From Xylocopa sonorina (taxonomy: Eukaryota > Arthropoda > Insecta > Hymenoptera > Apidae): DNA of 64,000 nt. Positions within the stretch are counted from its first letter, which is position 1. The number at the start of each line of letters is the position of its first letter. The translations under genes and the position numbers were made by a program. Where the stretch lies: NCBI RefSeq assembly GCF_050948175.1, contig NW_027490125.1, positions 806,001 through 870,000 on the forward strand. Direction: 5' to 3'. The notes beneath the pieces were generated by a model. It saw nothing but the letters and a program-made list of their open reading frames with translations, was not told the DNA's origin and made no database searches. Of this stretch, positions 61,059-64,000 are shown in pieces.

Positions 61059-64000
61059 TAGCGTTTTCAGATGTCTACGTATCGTAGCAATAGTGTTCTG
61101 ATGCTTCCTAAAACGCGATATCGCATCTCATTTCTGTGTTTCATGATAAGATATGATATTCATTGCCAAGTGGCATGTATACCTCGCATACACTTCAAAT
61201 GAATGTAAATGCGACACTTCCTTGCTAGGAAATAGCGTTTGCAGTTGTCTACGTGTCGAAGCAATGGATATCTAATGCTTCTTAAAACGCGCCTTCGCAT
61301 CACATTTCTATGTTTCATGATAAGGTATAATATTCATTGTGAAGTGACATGCATACCTCGTATTCACTTCAAAAGAATGTAAATGCGACACTTCCTTGCT
61401 AGGACGTTGCGTTTGCAGATGTCTACGTATCGATGCAGTAGAGTTCTAATGCTTCTTATACGCGCTTTTGCATCACATTTCTACGATTCATGATAAGATA
61501 TAATATTCATTGCGAAGTGACGTGCATACCTCGTATTCACTTCAAAAGAATGTAAATGCAACACTTCCTTGCTAGAAAGTAGCGTTTGCAGATGTCTAGG
61601 TATCGAATCAATAGAGTTCTAAAGCTTCTTAAACGAGCTTTCGCATCTCATTTCTATGTTTCATGATAATATATAATATTCATTCTGCAATGTTATGTAT
61701 AACTCGCATTCACTTCAAAAGAATATAAATGCGACTCTTCCTTCCAAGGAAATAGCGTTTGCAGATTTCTACATATCGTAGCAATAGAGTTCTAATGCTT
61801 CTCAAAACACGATATCGCATCTCATTTCTATGTTTCATGATAAGATATAATATTCATTGCGAAGTTTCATGTATTCCTCGTATTCACTTCAAATGAATGT
61901 AAATGCGAAACTTCCTTGCTAGGAAATAGCTTTTGCAGATGTTTATGTATCGAAGCAATAAAGTTCTAATGCATCTTAAATCGTGATATCGCATCTCATT
62001 TCGATGTTTGATGATAACATATAATATTCATTGCGCAATGTTATGTGTACCTCGCATTCACTTCAAAAGAATGTAAATGCGACACGTCCTTGCTATGAAA
62101 TAGCGTTTGTAGATGTCTACGTAACGTAGCAATAGAGTTCTAAATCTTCATAAAACGCGATATCACATCACATTTCTATGTTTCATGATAAGATACAATA
62201 TTCATAGCGAAGTTTTCACGTATTCCTCGTATTCACTTCAAATGAATGTAAATGCGGCACTTCCTTCCTAGGAAATAGCGTTTGCAGATGTCTACGTATC
62301 GTTGCAAGTGTGTTATAATGCTACTTAAAGCGAGATATCGCATCTCATTTCTATGTTTCATGAGAACATATAATATTCATTGCGAAGTATTATGTATACC
62401 TCGCATACACTTCAAATGAATGTAAATGCGACACTTCCTTGCTAGGAAATAGCGTTTGCAGAATTCTGGGTATCGTAGCATTAGATTTCTATTGCATCTC
62501 AAAACGCGATATCGCATCTCATTTCTATGTTTCATGATAAGATATAATATTTATTGCGAAGTGTCACGTATACATTGCATACACTTCAAATGAATGTAAA
62601 TGCGACACTTCCTTGCTAGGAAATAGCGTTTGCAGACGTCTACGTATCGAAGCAATAGAGTTCTAATGCTTCTTGAAACGGGATATCGCATCTCATTTCT
62701 ATGTTTCATGATAAGATATAATATTCATTGCGAAGTTTCATGTATTCCTCGTATTCACATCAAATGAGTTTAAATGCGACACTTCCTTGCTAGGAAATAG
62801 AGTTTACCGATGTCTACGTATCGAAACAATAGAGTTCTAATGCTTCTTGAAACGGGATATCGAATCTCATTACTGTGTTTCATGATAAGATATAATATTC
62901 ATTGTGCAGTGATATGTATATCTCGTCTACACTTCAAAAGAATGTAAATGCGACAATTGCTTGCTAGGAAATAGCTTGTGCAAATGTCTACGTATCGTAG
63001 AAATAGAGTTCTAATGCTGCTTAAAACGCGATATTGCATTTAATATCTATGTTTCATGATAAGATACAATATTCATTGCGAAGTGTCATGTATACCTCGT
63101 ATTCACTTCAAAACAATGTAAATGCGACACTTCCTTGCTAGGAAATAGCGTTTGCAGATGTCTACGTATCGTAGAAATAGAGTTCTAATTCTTCTTAAAA
63201 CCCGGGATAGCATCTCACTTCTGTGTTTCATTATAAGATACAATATTCATTGCGAAGTGTCATGTATACCTCGTATTCACTTCAAGAGAATGTAAATGCG
63301 TCACTTCCTTCCTAGGAAATAGCGTTTGAATATATCTACGTATCGTAGCAATATAGGTCTAATGCTTCTTAAAACGCGATATCACATCTCATTTCTATGT
63401 CTCATGATAAGATATAATATTCATTGCGAATTGTCATGTATACCTCATATTCACTGCAAAAGAATGTAAATTCGGTACTTCCTTGCTAGGAGGTAGGGTT
63501 TGCAGATGTCTACGTATCGAAGCAATAGATTTCTAATGCTTCTTAAAACGTGAAATCGCATCTCTTTTCTATGTCTCGTGATAAGATATATTATACATTG
63601 TGCAGTGTCATGTATACCTCCTATTCAGCTCGAAAGGATGTAAATGCGACACTTCCTTGCTTTGAAATTGCGTTTGCAGATGTCTACGTATCGCACCAAT
63701 AGTGTTCTAATGCTTTTAAAATTGCGATATCGCATCTCATTTCTATGTTTCATGATAAGATATAATATTCATTGTGGAGTGTTCTGTATGAAGCGTATTT
63801 ACTTCAACAGAATGTAAATGCGGCACTTCCTTGCTAGGAAATAGCGTTTGCAGATGTCTACGTATCGTAGCAGTAGAGTTCTAATGCTTCTTAAATCGCA
63901 ATATCGCATCTCATTTCTGTGTTTCATGATGAGATACAATATTCATTGTTCAATGTTATGTACATCTCGTCTGCACTTCAAACGAATGTAAATGCGACAC

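Larger units (their letters stand above)
54987..64000 (+). repeat. 174-bp satellite, mosaic monomers (right block)
   Basis: About 52 monomers run in the same orientation to the window edge. Variation is like that of the central block. Small indel monomers occur, such as a shortened one at about 58299-58318 (CAGAAGTCGAAATAATAC) and one at about 60585 lacking part of CTTCTTAAAA. No gene or foreign insertion was seen. Confidence 0.96.

Noticed and set aside
1..64000. CRISPR array
   Set aside because: The whole 174-bp unit repeats with no separate short repeat and unique spacers, and nothing resembling cas genes is present.
1..64000. CENP-B box (TTCG....A..CGGG)
   Set aside because: Some monomers contain TTGAAACGGGATA, which matches only the A..CGGG half. 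The TTCG half is absent at the right spacing.

Overview
This window is almost wholly tandem satellite DNA from a eukaryotic nuclear genome; I find no credible functional gene. The basic unit is a 174-bp, A+T-rich monomer that begins near TAGCGTTTGCAGATG and runs head to tail on the + strand across both window edges, about 350 copies in all. The scale, the lack of genes, the higher-order structure and the nested retroelement-like insertions fit a centromeric or pericentromeric array. The species cannot be read from the sequence. An insect or other arthropod is my best guess, with low confidence.

Layout: (1) 1-13513 holds diverged, mosaic monomers. (2) 13514-31042 is a homogenised higher-order repeat (HOR) array: a 3177-bp unit of 18 monomers plus a 47-bp internal duplication, present 5.5 times. 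I found only seven single-base differences and no length change between copies. (3) 31043-32961 returns to mosaic monomers, with one very recent single-monomer duplication. (4) 32962-34471 is a 1510-bp non-satellite insertion with TG...CA ends and a 4-bp CTAG target duplication. (5) 34472-53568 is mosaic satellite with several multi-monomer local duplications. (6) 53569-54986 is a 1418-bp insertion of the same family, with a 4-bp GTAG target duplication and a private 30-bp minisatellite. (7) 54987-64000 is mosaic satellite, including a 520-bp three-monomer tandem duplication.

The two insertions look like diverged solo LTRs of one Ty3/gypsy-type family, or less likely a non-autonomous DNA transposon using a related integrase. 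They sit in the same orientation, only 7 bp apart in monomer coordinates. Removing each insertion and one target duplication restores an intact monomer junction.

The window reads as a record of array evolution at several scales: single-monomer duplication, unequal exchange of 2- to 20-monomer blocks, a recently amplified 18-mer HOR, and transposon entry outside that HOR. Short reading frames occur because 174 is divisible by 3, so a frame carries from one monomer to the next. They are interrupted by consensus stop codons and are not annotated as genes.
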